Shown here: positions 1-8,628 of the stretch, in pieces
How positions within the stretch are numbered: position 1 is the first letter of the stretch
Layout: the number at the start of each line of letters is the position of its first letter
NCBI RefSeq assembly: GCF_000332295.1
Contig: NZ_KB235930.1
Span: forward strand, 687,895-751,894
Direction of reading: 5' to 3'
Source: Fortiea contorta PCC 7126
Lineage (GTDB): Bacteria; Cyanobacteriota; Cyanobacteriia; Cyanobacteriales; Nostocaceae
Length of the DNA: 64,000 nt
Notes under the pieces: generated by a model
The model's database searches: none
What the model saw: only the letters and a program-made list of their open reading frames with translations
What the model was told of the DNA's origin: nothing
Position numbers and translations under genes: made by a program

Positions 1-202
1 TTTTAAAGTTCTTATGTAATTACACATAAACCATAAATATTAGTACTGAATTTAACAGTTTTAAGTATTGACATTTAAACAAAAAGGATCTGGCCAAAAT
101 GCCAAATCCTGAATGTGAACTTTATTAATTAAAGTCGGCAGCAACCGCTATCTTCTTTAGTCTTATACCATTTCACGAAATTATTGATACACTCACTTTT
201 CT

Positions 203-235
203 TGCATCCCCTGCATCCCCTGCATCCCCTGCATC
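203..235. repeat. 9-bp tandem repeat, unit tgcatcccc
   Basis: Three full units and one partial unit of tgcatcccc lie head to tail. It is an intergenic short tandem repeat of the kind common in filamentous cyanobacteria. Confidence 0.9.
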
Positions 236-278
236 AAGAGCTTGCCCATGTGCATCAATCTTAAAGTGAAACGGTATT

Positions 279-381
279 ATACCAATTCTCTAAATTTTGG
301 CAACACATCAATAACCTGTAAGGGCGAACGGCCGTTCGCCCCTACCAATTTATCTGTTGTCCCCTTTTGGCGAATTGGTAT
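279..381. mobile_element. MITE-like element with ataccaattc ends and a 20-bp perfect palindrome
   Basis: The left end reads ataccaattc and the right end reads its complement, gaattggtat. At 322-341 lies the perfect palindrome GGGCGAACGGCCGTTCGCCC. Similar terminal sequence recurs at 40174-40267 and, one-sided, at 60061. The core palindrome recurs in variant form at 60104, 61581 and 61613. There is no coding capacity, so any mobility would need a transposase in trans. Calling it a MITE is inference from structure. Confidence 0.5.
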
Positions 382-507
382 TACTTGTGCTCCCACCGTC
401 TGCAGTTAATCCTGTGGAGACGCTGCATTGCAACGTCTTTAACACAACCACATGTTTAGCGTGTCCAGAAAATTGATATCATCTGGCTGTGCGCTTTCTA
501 CGCTGAA

Positions 508-945
508 TCATGCATTTACGTACTTATCAACCACCTTCGCTAAATCTGGTACTGCATCTTCTACGTATTGCTTGGCTGAACTCCGCAGTTTTTCATAAGT
601 ACCTTTGACTATTTGGCGCTGCGAGTTGACAACTCTAGCATCAGTAACGCTGAGTAGGGCGTCTGCGGTGCGAGAGCGATTTGCTGCCAAATACCCAGAT
701 GGGTCGCCTGTCTGCACACCCTCGTTCCAGATGGGATCTATGGCTGTCAAGGACTGTGGCAGAATCTGTTCTACAACATAGGCGATGTACCCTGGCTTAA
801 TTCCTTTCAAAGCAGCAAAAGCAGTTCTCAAGGCAATACCGCTCAATCCTGACTTAGAAGCCAGCTGCGCTTCAATCATTTGGCAACAGTCGTCTATAAC
901 TGCAGCTTTTTTTTCTGGATTCGATAGTCCGTTGCTCAGTCCCAC
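508..945 (-). CDS. DUF6918-like conserved hypothetical protein
   Basis: A 145-residue soluble protein of unknown function with no signal peptide or membrane segment. It is largely helical in composition, with a conserved-looking C-terminal half ending in AVPDLAKVVDKYVNA. The sequence resembles the DUF6918 family known from cyanobacteria and actinobacteria; this is remembered, not searched. A longer frame begins with TTG at 981, but a strong Shine-Dalgarno AGGAGG (plus-strand 951-956) sits six bases ahead of a GTG at 945, so that start is chosen. The gene stands alone, facing away from the next gene cluster by a gap of about 180 bp. Confidence 0.7.
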   Translation of the reverse strand: MGLSNGLSNPEKKAAVIDDCCQMIEAQLASKSGLSGIALRTAFAALKGIKPGYIAYVVEQILPQSLTAIDPIWNEGVQTGDPSGYLAANRSRTADALLSVTDARVVNSQRQIVKGTYEKLRSSAKQYVEDAVPDLAKVVDKYVNA

Positions 946-950
946 TTCAC

Positions 951-956
951 TCCTCC
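951..956 (-). promoter_or_regulatory. Shine-Dalgarno AGGAGG fixing the GTG start at 945
   Basis: Read on the minus strand, a full AGGAGG is followed by a 6-nt spacer and GTG. This favours the shorter protein over the upstream TTG at 981. Confidence 0.7.
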
Positions 957-1128
957 TAAGTTTTGAAGTACCTATGGTCAATTCACTAATTTTCCTAACA
1001 AGTAGGAAATTACAGAAATGGTAACAGAGCTAGAGGTGGTTCATGTAGTTATTTTTACGTACTTACAAAAATTTAAGAGAAATATTAAATACTGGGACTA
1101 AGGGTTAGGGGCTAGGGAAAGACATTTT

Positions 1129-2349
1129 TTAGACTCCTGATTCTGAACTGGAGATCATAGCTTGAGGTTGATAGCAGATACCAGCTTGTTTAAATCTGTG
1201 TAAAGCTTCACCTAAGCGATCGCAATCTGCAATCAAACTGATCCGCACATAGCCTTCACCCGCCACCCCAAAGGCATTTCCTGGGGTAACGACAACGCCT
1301 GTTCGTTGCAAAACGTTCATGGCAAAATCTGTGGAACTCTGATCCACAGGGCATTTCACCCACAGATACATCGTAGCTTTAGTTTTGGGAACATCCCAAC
1401 CCAACTGACCTAAACCTTGAATGAGAAAATCGCGGCGGGTGCGGTAGCGCTGTTGTACTTCATGCAAATACACATCTGGAAGTTGCAAGGCGGTTTCGGC
1501 GGCGGTTTGCAGGGCGGCAAAAATACCGTAATCTAAGTTAGTTTTCAGGGTGCGTAAACCTTGAATCACACGGCAGTTCCCCACCACAAACCCCACACGC
1601 CAACCAGCCATGTTGTAGGTTTTGGATAAGGTATGAAACTCGACACCAATATCCTTAGCGCCGGGAATTTCTAACAAACTCGTGGGTTGATAACCATCAA
1701 AAGCTAACTCGGCGTAACACAAATCATGCACCAGCAAAATTTCATATTTGCGGGCGAAGGCGACAATTTCCGCAAAAAATTCGCGGGGGGCGGTGGCGGC
1801 GGTGGGATTGCTGGGATAATTGAAATAAAGGATTTTGGCTTTTTGAGCAACTTCCTCCGGAATGGCGGCTAAATCAATTAACCAGTCATTTTCTGGTTTG
1901 AGAATTAAGCTGTAGACTTGTCCGCCAGCGATTACCGGGCCGCGAAAATGGGCGGGGTAGGCTGGAGAAGGAACAAGCACCACATCGCCGGGGTTGATGT
2001 AGGCGATCGCTAAATGAGACAATCCCTCTTTAGAACCGAGTAGGGGTAGAGCCTCACTATCGGGATCAAGCACCACATCATAGCGCCGACGATACCAGTT
2101 AGTAATCGCCCGGCGGAAATTGGCTGTGCCTTCAAACGGGGGATAACCGTGATTGGCGGGATCTTGCAAAGCGGCGATCGCTGCTTCCACCACTGGTTGT
2201 GGTGTGGCGCCATCGGGGTTTCCCATTCCCAAATCAATTAAATCCAGTCCTTGATCCCTGGCTTTCGCCTTGAGTTCATCTAGACGGGCAAATACATAAG
2301 GCGGTAACTTTTGTACGCGTTCTGCCGGCACAATCCAATCGCAACTCAT
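1129..2349 (-). CDS. PLP-dependent class I/II aminotransferase (AlaC / aspartate aminotransferase-like)
   Basis: A 406-residue fold-type I aminotransferase, expected to move an amino group between an amino acid and a 2-oxo acid in the cytoplasm. The PLP-binding lysine lies in SKTYNMAGWR, preceded by the substrate/cofactor motif YPSNPTAA and the aspartate of HDLCYAEL. The C-terminal domain holds YVRISL, which includes the carboxylate-binding arginine. Length is normal. Such proteins are often labelled LL-diaminopimelate or aspartate aminotransferase, but this resembles the AlaC-type branch more than DapL, so the substrate stays open. Its ATG overlaps the stop of the upstream dehydrogenase by four bases (ATGA), indicating translational coupling. 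Confidence 0.88.
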   Translation of the reverse strand: MSCDWIVPAERVQKLPPYVFARLDELKAKARDQGLDLIDLGMGNPDGATPQPVVEAAIAALQDPANHGYPPFEGTANFRRAITNWYRRRYDVVLDPDSEALPLLGSKEGLSHLAIAYINPGDVVLVPSPAYPAHFRGPVIAGGQVYSLILKPENDWLIDLAAIPEEVAQKAKILYFNYPSNPTAATAPREFFAEIVAFARKYEILLVHDLCYAELAFDGYQPTSLLEIPGAKDIGVEFHTLSKTYNMAGWRVGFVVGNCRVIQGLRTLKTNLDYGIFAALQTAAETALQLPDVYLHEVQQRYRTRRDFLIQGLGQLGWDVPKTKATMYLWVKCPVDQSSTDFAMNVLQRTGVVVTPGNAFGVAGEGYVRISLIADCDRLGEALHRFKQAGICYQPQAMISSSESGV

Positions 2350-3521
2350 TCTGCAACCTCGTCACTCATTCCTCTAGTTGAGACACGATGAACCGCATCT
2401 CGATGATCTATGGGTGCAGTGGTCGAAACCATTGCGGCCATCAATTGTTCCAGTGCGACTTTAAAGGGTAGTCGATGGATATCTGAATGCGGATTGAGGG
2501 CGACTTCTGCAGCTATTTGTAACTCGCCCAAGGTGATGTTACCCAATCCCAAATCTGCTAATTTTTGTGGTAATCCAATCTCTGCGTAGAATTTGAGTAA
2601 TTGTTGTCTGGCAGATGCGGCTAGCTGATTGCCCAGTACCATTTCTTCTAAACGCAGTTGTACCAAAATGCCGTAAGCTACCTTGTCACCATGAATGCTA
2701 CCATGCCTGGAGATGTGGGTTAAACCGTTATGCACGGCATGGGCAGCGACGGTGCGACACTGGGCGCCTCCCAGTCCCCCGACGACTCCAGCTAATAAGA
2801 CGGTGGCCTCTACGACTTGTCGCCAAACCTCGCTACCCGGTTCTTTGAGAGCAGCAGTGGCATTTTGCAGTAAGATATCCCGCAAGACTCGTGCTTGCTG
2901 GACTGCGGCGATAGTTAATGTGGCTTGGGAATTCCCGCTACTGACTGAAGCTTCGTACCATTTAGCGATCGCATCACCGATACCTGCAACTAGCGTACTT
3001 GGTGGTGCTGTAGCTATCAACTCATAATCGAGGATCAATAAATCGGGACATTGAGACAACGCCACATCATACAAAAACGCCCCGGTTTCCGAATACACAT
3101 TCGCAAGAGCTGACCAAGCGGCACAGGTAGCTGCTGAGGTGGGGACTGTCACCACTGGTAGTTGTAATTGAAAGGCTAGTAATTTGGCTGTGTCTAAGGC
3201 TTTTCCGCCACCGACACCGATAATTACATCTGCTTTGTGTTCTTTAACTGAGCGATGTAAAGATTTGAGACTGGCTTCACAGCAATCTACACCATAAGTA
3301 GCTGTTGCCAGATGCAGCTTTTGCTTTTCTAGGAATGGTTGGAGGCACTGTTGAGTAATTTTTAAAGTGCGATCGCCTGCCACAATTAAAGGACGACTTC
3401 CTAAATGGGCGATTTCTGCTGTCGCTGACGCCCAGACACCAACACCACAAATAACTTTTCCTGGGGCAACTGTTAGCTTTAATAATGTATTAGGAGTTTG
3501 AGTAGACAATTGATTGGGCAT
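2346..3521 (-). CDS. Iron-containing alcohol dehydrogenase family protein (glycerol dehydrogenase-like)
   Basis: A 391-residue NAD(P)-dependent oxidoreductase of the GldA/iron-ADH superfamily. The dinucleotide-binding loop is GVGGGKALDTAK (about residue 102), followed by VPTSAATCAAWS. The metal site is suggested by GIGDAIAKWYEA, then HAVHNGL and HGDKVAYG, which carry the expected Asp/His ligands. Physiological substrate is unknown; glycerol or a sugar-derived alcohol is only a family guess. It is first of a two-gene leftward unit, with its TGA overlapping the ATG of the aminotransferase, so oxidation of an alcohol followed by transamination of the product is a reasonable but untested idea. 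Confidence 0.85.
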   Translation of the reverse strand: MPNQLSTQTPNTLLKLTVAPGKVICGVGVWASATAEIAHLGSRPLIVAGDRTLKITQQCLQPFLEKQKLHLATATYGVDCCEASLKSLHRSVKEHKADVIIGVGGGKALDTAKLLAFQLQLPVVTVPTSAATCAAWSALANVYSETGAFLYDVALSQCPDLLILDYELIATAPPSTLVAGIGDAIAKWYEASVSSGNSQATLTIAAVQQARVLRDILLQNATAALKEPGSEVWRQVVEATVLLAGVVGGLGGAQCRTVAAHAVHNGLTHISRHGSIHGDKVAYGILVQLRLEEMVLGNQLAASARQQLLKFYAEIGLPQKLADLGLGNITLGELQIAAEVALNPHSDIHRLPFKVALEQLMAAMVSTTAPIDHRDAVHRVSTRGMSDEVAE

Positions 3522-4139
3522 ATAATTAGTTTTTCAAAACCTTGATATTTCTTAACTCTAATTAACATTGTGGCTGAGGAGTGGGAAGCAAAGGCAAAAA
3601 GACCCTAATTTCTGGCAATTACCTATTTCTCCATTCGCGCACAAGGCATTAACAGCCCGCTTTAACTTTATAGTGCCCATTCACCTTAAATTCCGAACTA
3701 TCAAAGTTTTGAACAACCGATGATTAAATTCACAATACCATTCACAGATACTCAGGATGTGAAATCCGCCCGCAAAACTGCCTCAAGTTTTCGCTTTATG
3801 GGTGGGGTAATTTCAGACTTCAGACTTCAGACTTCAGACTTCAGACTTCATCCTTTAGTTGACACCACTGAAACAGTATCTTAATCTAAAAATAATAATT
3901 TTTGTATAGTACAATACAGCAATTCTTGTGTGACTCCGATAACAGCTAAATTAGCTGAGACTTACAAGAAAATACTTAAAACTAGAATGGCGTTGCTGAT
4001 GTTAACTGCTTGCATTTCAAAGCAGATACAAGTTACGGCGTGTAGCTACAGTAAATTTAGACGTGACAGAAGCAACATTGAGGTATGGGGGAGCCGCTGC
4101 TGATGACGGTTCCCCATCCTCTGCTTGCGGGGGTGGGCT
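3522..4139. other. Gene-free stretch with 7-bp STRR
   Basis: No supported gene in about 620 bp between two leftward genes. The only clear structure is the tandem heptamer repeat at 3812-3850. The region is AT-rich towards 3880-3930, without a convincing promoter pair. Confidence 0.55.
3812..3850. repeat. STRR, 7-bp unit ttcagac, about 5.5 copies
   Basis: Five perfect ttcagac units and a partial one. The same heptamer family (gaagtct / agacttc) recurs at 13979, 54440 and 61540 in either orientation. Confidence 0.92.
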
Positions 4140-4661
4140 TCAAGCGGTGGGTTGGGGTAATTGAGCAAATTTTTCTGGGTAAATTTCCACAACTACATTT
4201 GCGTCTTCACGACTGATGAGCGATCGCTTAATTTGACCCAGGTATACTGGGACAGAAACTCCTGGTTCCGGGTGAATTATAGTCCGGGCGCGGACTGTGA
4301 GTTGGTTGTCTTCCCGTGAACCCAAGCGACCATAAGAATACAAATTACTAGCTGCTTGACGTAACGTCGCTTCTAACTGCTTGGGGGTAATTTGTGGTGA
4401 AGTAGCGATTACCGCCTGTGTAGCGCCATTGTCATAAACCAAGGTAAACTTGGTCGCACCCGGAATTACAGTCCGACTCAACGGTACCAAGGACAGCGCA
4501 AATAAACCAGCAGTCAGTACCAGCATAAACCCAGTCGCACCCACGAGCCGAAAGCGGATGCCCCATTTAAAAATCAAACCCACTACTGTTAGAGCAGCTA
4601 ATATCAAAACGATGATACCCGACCATTGGGTGTATTGCAGAAAGTCAGCTGTTGTGAGCAT
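4140..4661 (-). CDS. Ycf51 family protein
   Basis: A 173-residue cyanobacterial/plastid-conserved protein of unknown function. Two hydrophobic helices at about residues 12-30 and 40-60 anchor it in a membrane, with the remainder (from about residue 65) forming a soluble domain containing GATKFTLVYDNG and GVSVPVYLGQIKRSLISREDANVV. Architecture and length match Ycf51 as I remember it. It stands alone, with gaps of about 0.6 kb on both sides. A role in the thylakoid or plasma membrane is inference from membrane segments and plastid conservation only. Confidence 0.85.
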   Translation of the reverse strand: MLTTADFLQYTQWSGIIVLILAALTVVGLIFKWGIRFRLVGATGFMLVLTAGLFALSLVPLSRTVIPGATKFTLVYDNGATQAVIATSPQITPKQLEATLRQAASNLYSYGRLGSREDNQLTVRARTIIHPEPGVSVPVYLGQIKRSLISREDANVVVEIYPEKFAQLPQPTA

Positions 4662-5341
4662 AAAGTTAGTGACTACGGCTTTAGTGTTTGATGAACAGTA
4701 TAGTCATTTTACCCAGTACTTACACCCTAAAGACTGCTGCCATATTAAAGTTGACGTCACATGAGTCAGCTATTAAGGTAGTATTTAATACTTTAGGTAT
4801 AAGCAAGATTAACAATCCCCTTGTCACCGAACGAGCGAGAAATAATCTGATGACAACACTTTATGAGGTAATAGGAAATAGACAACATTAAACCTCTTGC
4901 AAAAGTACCTTTTCTACTCTCTGTTAAGAGTTCCCTGTTCCCGACTTCTGCAAGAAGTCTATTATATAAATTTTGCTTAAGGAGATTTATTTTATCCGGA
5001 AAGTTAACAGCCACAACAGCAATAACACACATTAACAAAGCAAAAACCGCGCACATACAGCGATCGCCCCACATGTCTTGGGCAAAAAATGAGTTTCCTG
5101 TCGCTTTCGATAAATATCTGTCTGGAGATGGATGAAAAAAACTAATTTATGTAATTTACATATGTATAATTTTCAGTTTATTACTAACTAAGAAATCAGG
5201 TAAGGTATGGATTAGCTCCAGCCTATGATTTATCCCCACTTACCGACATTGGTTTTGCTCTTTGAGTAGCAGCCAAGCATTTTCCTCCAAGGAGGATATT
5301 GTATTAAAACGCATAAATTATCAACAGCAAACATACATCAA
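4662..5341. other. Gene-poor stretch between ycf51 and the cpdA-like gene
   Basis: About 680 bp between divergent genes. A minus-strand frame of 93 codons at 4793-5074 has no family resemblance and biased, cysteine-rich composition, so it is not called. A GTA-N8-TAC sequence at 4778-4791 resembles an NtcA core but lacks a properly spaced -10. A strong GGAGG at 5291-5295 lies 46 bp before the called start of the next gene. Confidence 0.5.
5291..5295 (+). promoter_or_regulatory. Strong Shine-Dalgarno-like GGAGG upstream of the cpdA-like gene
   Basis: GGAGG here is within the palindrome cctccaaggagg. The frame of the downstream phosphodiesterase is open from before this site, and an ATT codon at 5303 sits 7 nt after it. 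Translation from a non-standard start would add 13 residues; the called GTG at 5342 has no good Shine-Dalgarno of its own. Confidence 0.35.
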
Positions 5342-6130
5342 GTGTCCCCCTTATTAATTGCTCAAGTAACAGACATACATCTGTTTGCCGAAGAAGATCA
5401 TCAGCTTCTGGGAATGCCTACCACAAAATCTTTCCAAGCGGTTATAGAGCGGTTAGAAGATTTACAATCAGAGGTAGACATAATATTACTAACTGGGGAT
5501 TTATCAGGGGATGGCAAACCAGCATCCTATGAAAATTTGCAAAATCTACTACATCCATTGCAAATACCTAGTTACTGGATACCGGGAAATCATGACAGTG
5601 CGATCGTCATGAATGAAGTGCTAAATTTAGGCATGATTTCACGGCGTAAATCTTTTGAGCGCGGGAGTTGGAATTTTATTTTACTCAACTCCTCTTCTCC
5701 TGGGTGCGTACACGGCTATTTGACAAATGAAACACTAGATTGGCTAAATACAGAACTAAAAACCCTGAGTCATAACCCCACTCTCATTGCGCTACATCAT
5801 CCACCTTTACGAGTCAACTCTCAGTGGTTAGACACTAGTGTGCTGCAAAATCCTCAAGAACTTTTCGCTGTTCTAGATTGTCACCCGCAAGTTAAATTAG
5901 TTTTATTCGGTCACATTCACCAAGAATTCCAGTACCAGCGCCACCACGTCAATTACCTCGGTACTCCTTCGACCTGTATTCAATTCAAATCGCAAAGCCC
6001 AACTTTTGCAATTGAGCATAAAGCTCCAGGGTTTCGGTTGCTCAAGCTCTACCCCAACGGTACCTGGGAAACTTGGGTTGAGAGAGTTCCTTTCGTTCAC
6101 CGATTGGAATTGACAGCAACAGGATATTAA
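5342..6130 (+). CDS. Metallophosphoesterase, CpdA-like 3',5'-cyclic-nucleotide phosphodiesterase
   Basis: A 262-residue cytoplasmic calcineurin-like phosphoesterase. The five metal-binding blocks are visible in order: QVTDIHLF (about residue 8), LLTGDLSGDG, IPGNHDS, ALHHPP and LFGHIHQEF. This set and the length match CpdA (class III cAMP phosphodiesterase), so cAMP or cGMP hydrolysis is the likely role in cyclic-nucleotide signalling. The start is a GTG directly before SPLLIAQVTDIH, which matches usual family N-termini, though an upstream GGAGG leaves room for a longer form. It is transcribed divergently from ycf51 with a long leader; the next rightward gene begins 130 bp downstream. Confidence 0.85.
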   Translation: MSPLLIAQVTDIHLFAEEDHQLLGMPTTKSFQAVIERLEDLQSEVDIILLTGDLSGDGKPASYENLQNLLHPLQIPSYWIPGNHDSAIVMNEVLNLGMISRRKSFERGSWNFILLNSSSPGCVHGYLTNETLDWLNTELKTLSHNPTLIALHHPPLRVNSQWLDTSVLQNPQELFAVLDCHPQVKLVLFGHIHQEFQYQRHHVNYLGTPSTCIQFKSQSPTFAIEHKAPGFRLLKLYPNGTWETWVERVPFVHRLELTATGY

Positions 6131-6260
6131 TGTCAACAAATTTGAAATTTTGTAAAAAACTTTTCTGATACCCTAGACTCTCCAGGTGAATAGAGAGTTT
6201 AGGATAAATTTGGCGTCATTTTTAGCTGCACCCATCATCATTTAATTCCCTCTTAAACTT

Positions 6261-6455
6261 ATGACACTTAAACTCACTGTTCCCAACATGGCTTGTTCTG
6301 CTTGTGCAAATAACATCACAAACGCACTGAAAGCAGTTGATGTCAATGCTGCTATTGAAACAGATACCACCACTAAACTAGTTACTGTAGACACTCAGGC
6401 TTCAGAAACAGCAATTAAGCAAGCATTAGCCGCTGCTGGTTATCCAGCTAACTAA
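6261..6455 (+). CDS. Heavy-metal-associated domain protein (copper chaperone, CopZ/Atx1-like)
   Basis: A 64-residue single HMA domain. The metal-binding loop is MACSACAN, a CxxC motif near residues 12-15, within a beta-alpha-beta-beta-alpha-beta size protein ending AAAGYPAN. Proteins of this type carry Cu(I) to P-type ATPases and, in cyanobacteria, onward to plastocyanin and cytochrome oxidase. It is convergent with a MerR-type regulator whose stop lies 94 bp away; a 14-bp inverted repeat between them may end both transcripts. No copper ATPase lies in the window. Metal identity is inferred from the family. Confidence 0.85.
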   Translation: MTLKLTVPNMACSACANNITNALKAVDVNAAIETDTTTKLVTVDTQASETAIKQALAAAGYPAN

Positions 6456-6460
6456 CTCGA

Positions 6461-6520
6461 AAAGTAAAAAGTAGCGCCGCTAAATTCTTTAATTTGTGCT
6501 GGTTTCCTACTTTTTACTTT
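6461..6520. terminator. Bidirectional hairpin between convergent genes
   Basis: aaagtaaaaagtag at 6461-6474 is exactly complementary to ctactttttacttt at 6507-6520, giving a perfect 14-bp stem with a 32-nt loop and AT-rich flanks on both sides. It lies between the convergent HMA and merR genes. The stem is AT-rich, so strength is uncertain. Confidence 0.5.
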
Positions 6521-6549
6521 CTCAAGAAATACAGCATATTTTAGGAAAA

Positions 6550-6963
6550 TTAAGGCTGAATAATAGGACAAATTTTATCTTCATACTTCGTATCAACATT
6601 CTGCCAACCTGATAGCAACACACCTATTTCTGATTTTAAAGTTAACAATTGTTCAATTTGCTGATCAATGTGTAGAATCTTTTCTTGCAGCTTTTCTTTA
6701 ATTTCGCCGCAAGGGGGTTGACCTTGGTCATAGACCTTGAGCACATCTTTGATTTCTTCCAAGCTTAATCCTAGGTTTTGCATTCTTTTAATGAAGGACA
6801 GCCGAGTCACCACATCTACGGAAAACTGGCGGAACCCCCCCTCAGTTCTGGCTGATGACTTCAATAAACCTAAGCTCTCGTAGTAACGAATTGTCCTAAT
6901 GGGAACGCCGCTCAAAGCTGTGACTTGTCCAATCAAAAGCAGTTTTTCATCTTGAGTTAACAT
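6550..6963 (-). CDS. MerR family metal-responsive-type transcriptional regulator
   Basis: A 137-residue regulator with an N-terminal winged helix-turn-helix: IGQVTALSGVPIRTIRYYESLGLL, then FRQFSVDVVTRLSFIKRMQNLGLSLEEI (residues about 10-75). A long dimerisation helix (about 80-120) follows, with cysteines at PPCGEIK and KICP near the C terminus. MerR proteins untwist promoters with overlong -35/-10 spacing on metal or redox signals. The cysteine-containing tail suits a metal ligand site, and a CopZ-like gene lies next door in convergent orientation. The upstream region is shared with a divergent Rieske oxygenase gene, which is another possible target. Confidence 0.85.
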   Translation of the reverse strand: MLTQDEKLLLIGQVTALSGVPIRTIRYYESLGLLKSSARTEGGFRQFSVDVVTRLSFIKRMQNLGLSLEEIKDVLKVYDQGQPPCGEIKEKLQEKILHIDQQIEQLLTLKSEIGVLLSGWQNVDTKYEDKICPIIQP

Positions 6964-7353
6964 GGTAGTGCCAGATGCTAAATTTTTGTATTTATTTCTA
7001 CAATAATTGTCAAGGGTTGAAGAAATCAGCTAACTTAGCAAAATTTCCAAAAAACTTAATTCTTGAATTCTGATAATTTACAAATTTATTTCACCGAATT
7101 TTAGTAGCTAAAACTAACACCATTGGCTTGAAAACTTTCGCCATAAATTTCTTAAACAGTTTCTCTGACTGAGTTTGATAATTTAATATTTTCTCAATTT
7201 GTATCCAGAACCAAATTACTTGGCTCGGAAAGCAGGCATAAATTACAAATTACTTGTGAGCATCAATAGCTAGCGTAACTCTGATTACATTTTTAGGGCA
7301 GCAAAATTAGGAACTATATAATTAACCGCTTCACTTTAAGCGCAACCCTAAAA
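6964..7353. other. Divergent intergenic region merR / Rieske oxygenase
   Basis: About 390 bp, strongly AT-rich, without a plausible gene. Besides the candidate merR promoter at its left end nothing specific was recognised. The Rieske gene must be expressed from its right part. Confidence 0.5.
6985..7014 (-). promoter_or_regulatory. Candidate merR promoter
   Basis: On the minus strand TTGACA (plus 7009-7014) and TACAAA (plus 6985-6990) are separated by 18 bp, and the ATG of merR is about 22 bp beyond the -10. Spacing slightly longer than 17 bp suits a MerR-regulated promoter, though less extended than the usual 19-20 bp. Confidence 0.45.
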
Positions 7354-8442
7354 ATGAATTTCAATTCGCAGAATATTAACTCAAATCGCAAACCAAAAAT
7401 TTTCAATAATCCAGAGCGTTTTATCGAGGGATGGTATTGGGCAATGCCTGCTGGTGATTTGCAGGTAGGTGAGGTCAAAGCTGTAAATTTATTAGGTAGA
7501 GAACTAGTAATTTATCGAGGTAAAGACCGCCAAGCAGTTACTTTTGATGCTTATTGTCCGCACATGGGTGCTCACCTTGCGGAAGGAAAAGTTGAGGGTA
7601 ATGAATTACGCTGTTTTTTCCATTATTGGAAATTTGATGGTGGCGGGTTTTGCGTTGATGTTCCCTGTTTAGATGAGCCGCTATCTATTAAGTTAAAAGC
7701 TTGGCCGACGGCGGAAAAATATGGGATGATTTGGGTGTGGACTGGAGAAGTTCCCCTACAACCGCTACCTTTTGTACCGGAGTTAGAACATCAAGAATAT
7801 CGCAGTATTTTTGGTTCTCGCTTCTTGACTAACTGTCATCCACATGTCGTGTTGATTAATACTATTGATGCTCAACATTTTAATACTGTTCACAAGTTTT
7901 TATCAGAAATTGTTTTTGAAAAACAAGACCTGAATCAAAATGCAATTATTTTCAAAAATATTACACCTAGTAGTGAAGATGCTTTATTGATTAAACTTAT
8001 CCGTCCCTTTTACAAAAATTCTTTAGCTTACCATGTTTGTTATTGGTATGGCAGCATTGGCACGGCAACATTTGGCCCTGATTTTTGCCATTTGCATATG
8101 ATGTTTGCTCTGCGTCTCGTTCCTGGGGGGAAGGCGGAAATTCAATCTATCTTAGTTACTAAGAAACACCGGGGTCTTTTTGGTTGGGTATATGATCGGT
8201 TTTTGTTGGGGATAACTCAGATTGTGGGTAGATATTTTCTCAAGGATGATATCAATATTTTTCGGACAATTAAGTTTGATTTGAAAACTCCAATCAAAGC
8301 AGACCAATCGATTGTACAGTTTATCAATCATTTAGAAAAACAGACTAGTCTTGATTGGGGAACTTGGCAGCAAACGCGTTTTGTACGTGAAGAAGAAGGT
8401 AGGGATGGTAGGGATAAATGGCGAGATGCGCTGAATGATTGA
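7354..8442 (+). CDS. Rieske 2Fe-2S non-haem iron oxygenase alpha subunit
   Basis: A 362-residue ring-hydroxylating-type oxygenase. The Rieske cluster ligands are C68 and H70 (CPHMGAH) and C87 and H90 (CFFH). The mononuclear iron site is D172-x2-H175-x4-H180 in IDAQHFNTVH. Such enzymes use O2 and an electron donor to hydroxylate or demethylate aromatic or isoprenoid substrates. In cyanobacteria several paralogues exist; this one is soluble and has no C-terminal membrane segment like Pao/CAO proteins, so the substrate is unknown. No reductase, ferredoxin or beta subunit lies nearby. It is divergent from merR. Confidence 0.88.
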   Translation: MNFNSQNINSNRKPKIFNNPERFIEGWYWAMPAGDLQVGEVKAVNLLGRELVIYRGKDRQAVTFDAYCPHMGAHLAEGKVEGNELRCFFHYWKFDGGGFCVDVPCLDEPLSIKLKAWPTAEKYGMIWVWTGEVPLQPLPFVPELEHQEYRSIFGSRFLTNCHPHVVLINTIDAQHFNTVHKFLSEIVFEKQDLNQNAIIFKNITPSSEDALLIKLIRPFYKNSLAYHVCYWYGSIGTATFGPDFCHLHMMFALRLVPGGKAEIQSILVTKKHRGLFGWVYDRFLLGITQIVGRYFLKDDINIFRTIKFDLKTPIKADQSIVQFINHLEKQTSLDWGTWQQTRFVREEEGRDGRDKWRDALND

Positions 8443-8488
8443 GATGAATTGAGGCTAATTACTTTTTAGGCTACCATTTACATAAAAA

Positions 8489-8507
8489 GAAGTGGCTTTG
8501 CCACTTC
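8489..8507 (-). terminator. Rho-independent terminator downstream of the helicase gene
   Basis: gaagtggc (8489-8496) and gccacttc (8500-8507) form a perfect 8-bp stem with a 3-nt loop. On the minus strand the stem is followed by a T run, so it points leftward and would end the helicase transcript about 120 bp past its stop codon. Confidence 0.7.
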
Positions 8508-8628
8508 GTAATTCCCAGGTAGAACCTAAGAAAGAGTATAACTACTAAACAAGTTGAAAATCGTATAAACTGACACTAAATGGCTGTATATATTTGTTTA
8601 TATTCTCATATATGCCAGCTTGATTTGT

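Larger units (their letters stand above)
1..507. other. Gene-free stretch with repeats and a palindromic element
   Basis: No convincing reading frame is seen here. It contains a 9-bp tandem repeat (203-235), a MITE-like element with a GC-rich palindrome (279-381), and an imperfect hairpin around 421-443 with arms of the type agacg/cgtct. That hairpin lies about 65 bp beyond the stop of the leftward DUF6918-type gene and could be either a repeat or part of its 3' end. Confidence 0.6.

Noticed and set aside
4778-4791. GTA-N8-TAC sequence resembling an NtcA binding site
   Set aside because: No TAN3T -10 box at the usual 20-24 bp distance in either direction towards ycf51 or the cpdA-like gene; the core alone is frequent by chance.
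4793-5074. Minus-strand frame of 93 codons upstream of the cpdA-like gene
   Set aside because: No family resemblance, unusual cysteine-rich composition, and no Shine-Dalgarno before its ATG; probably chance in a long intergenic region.
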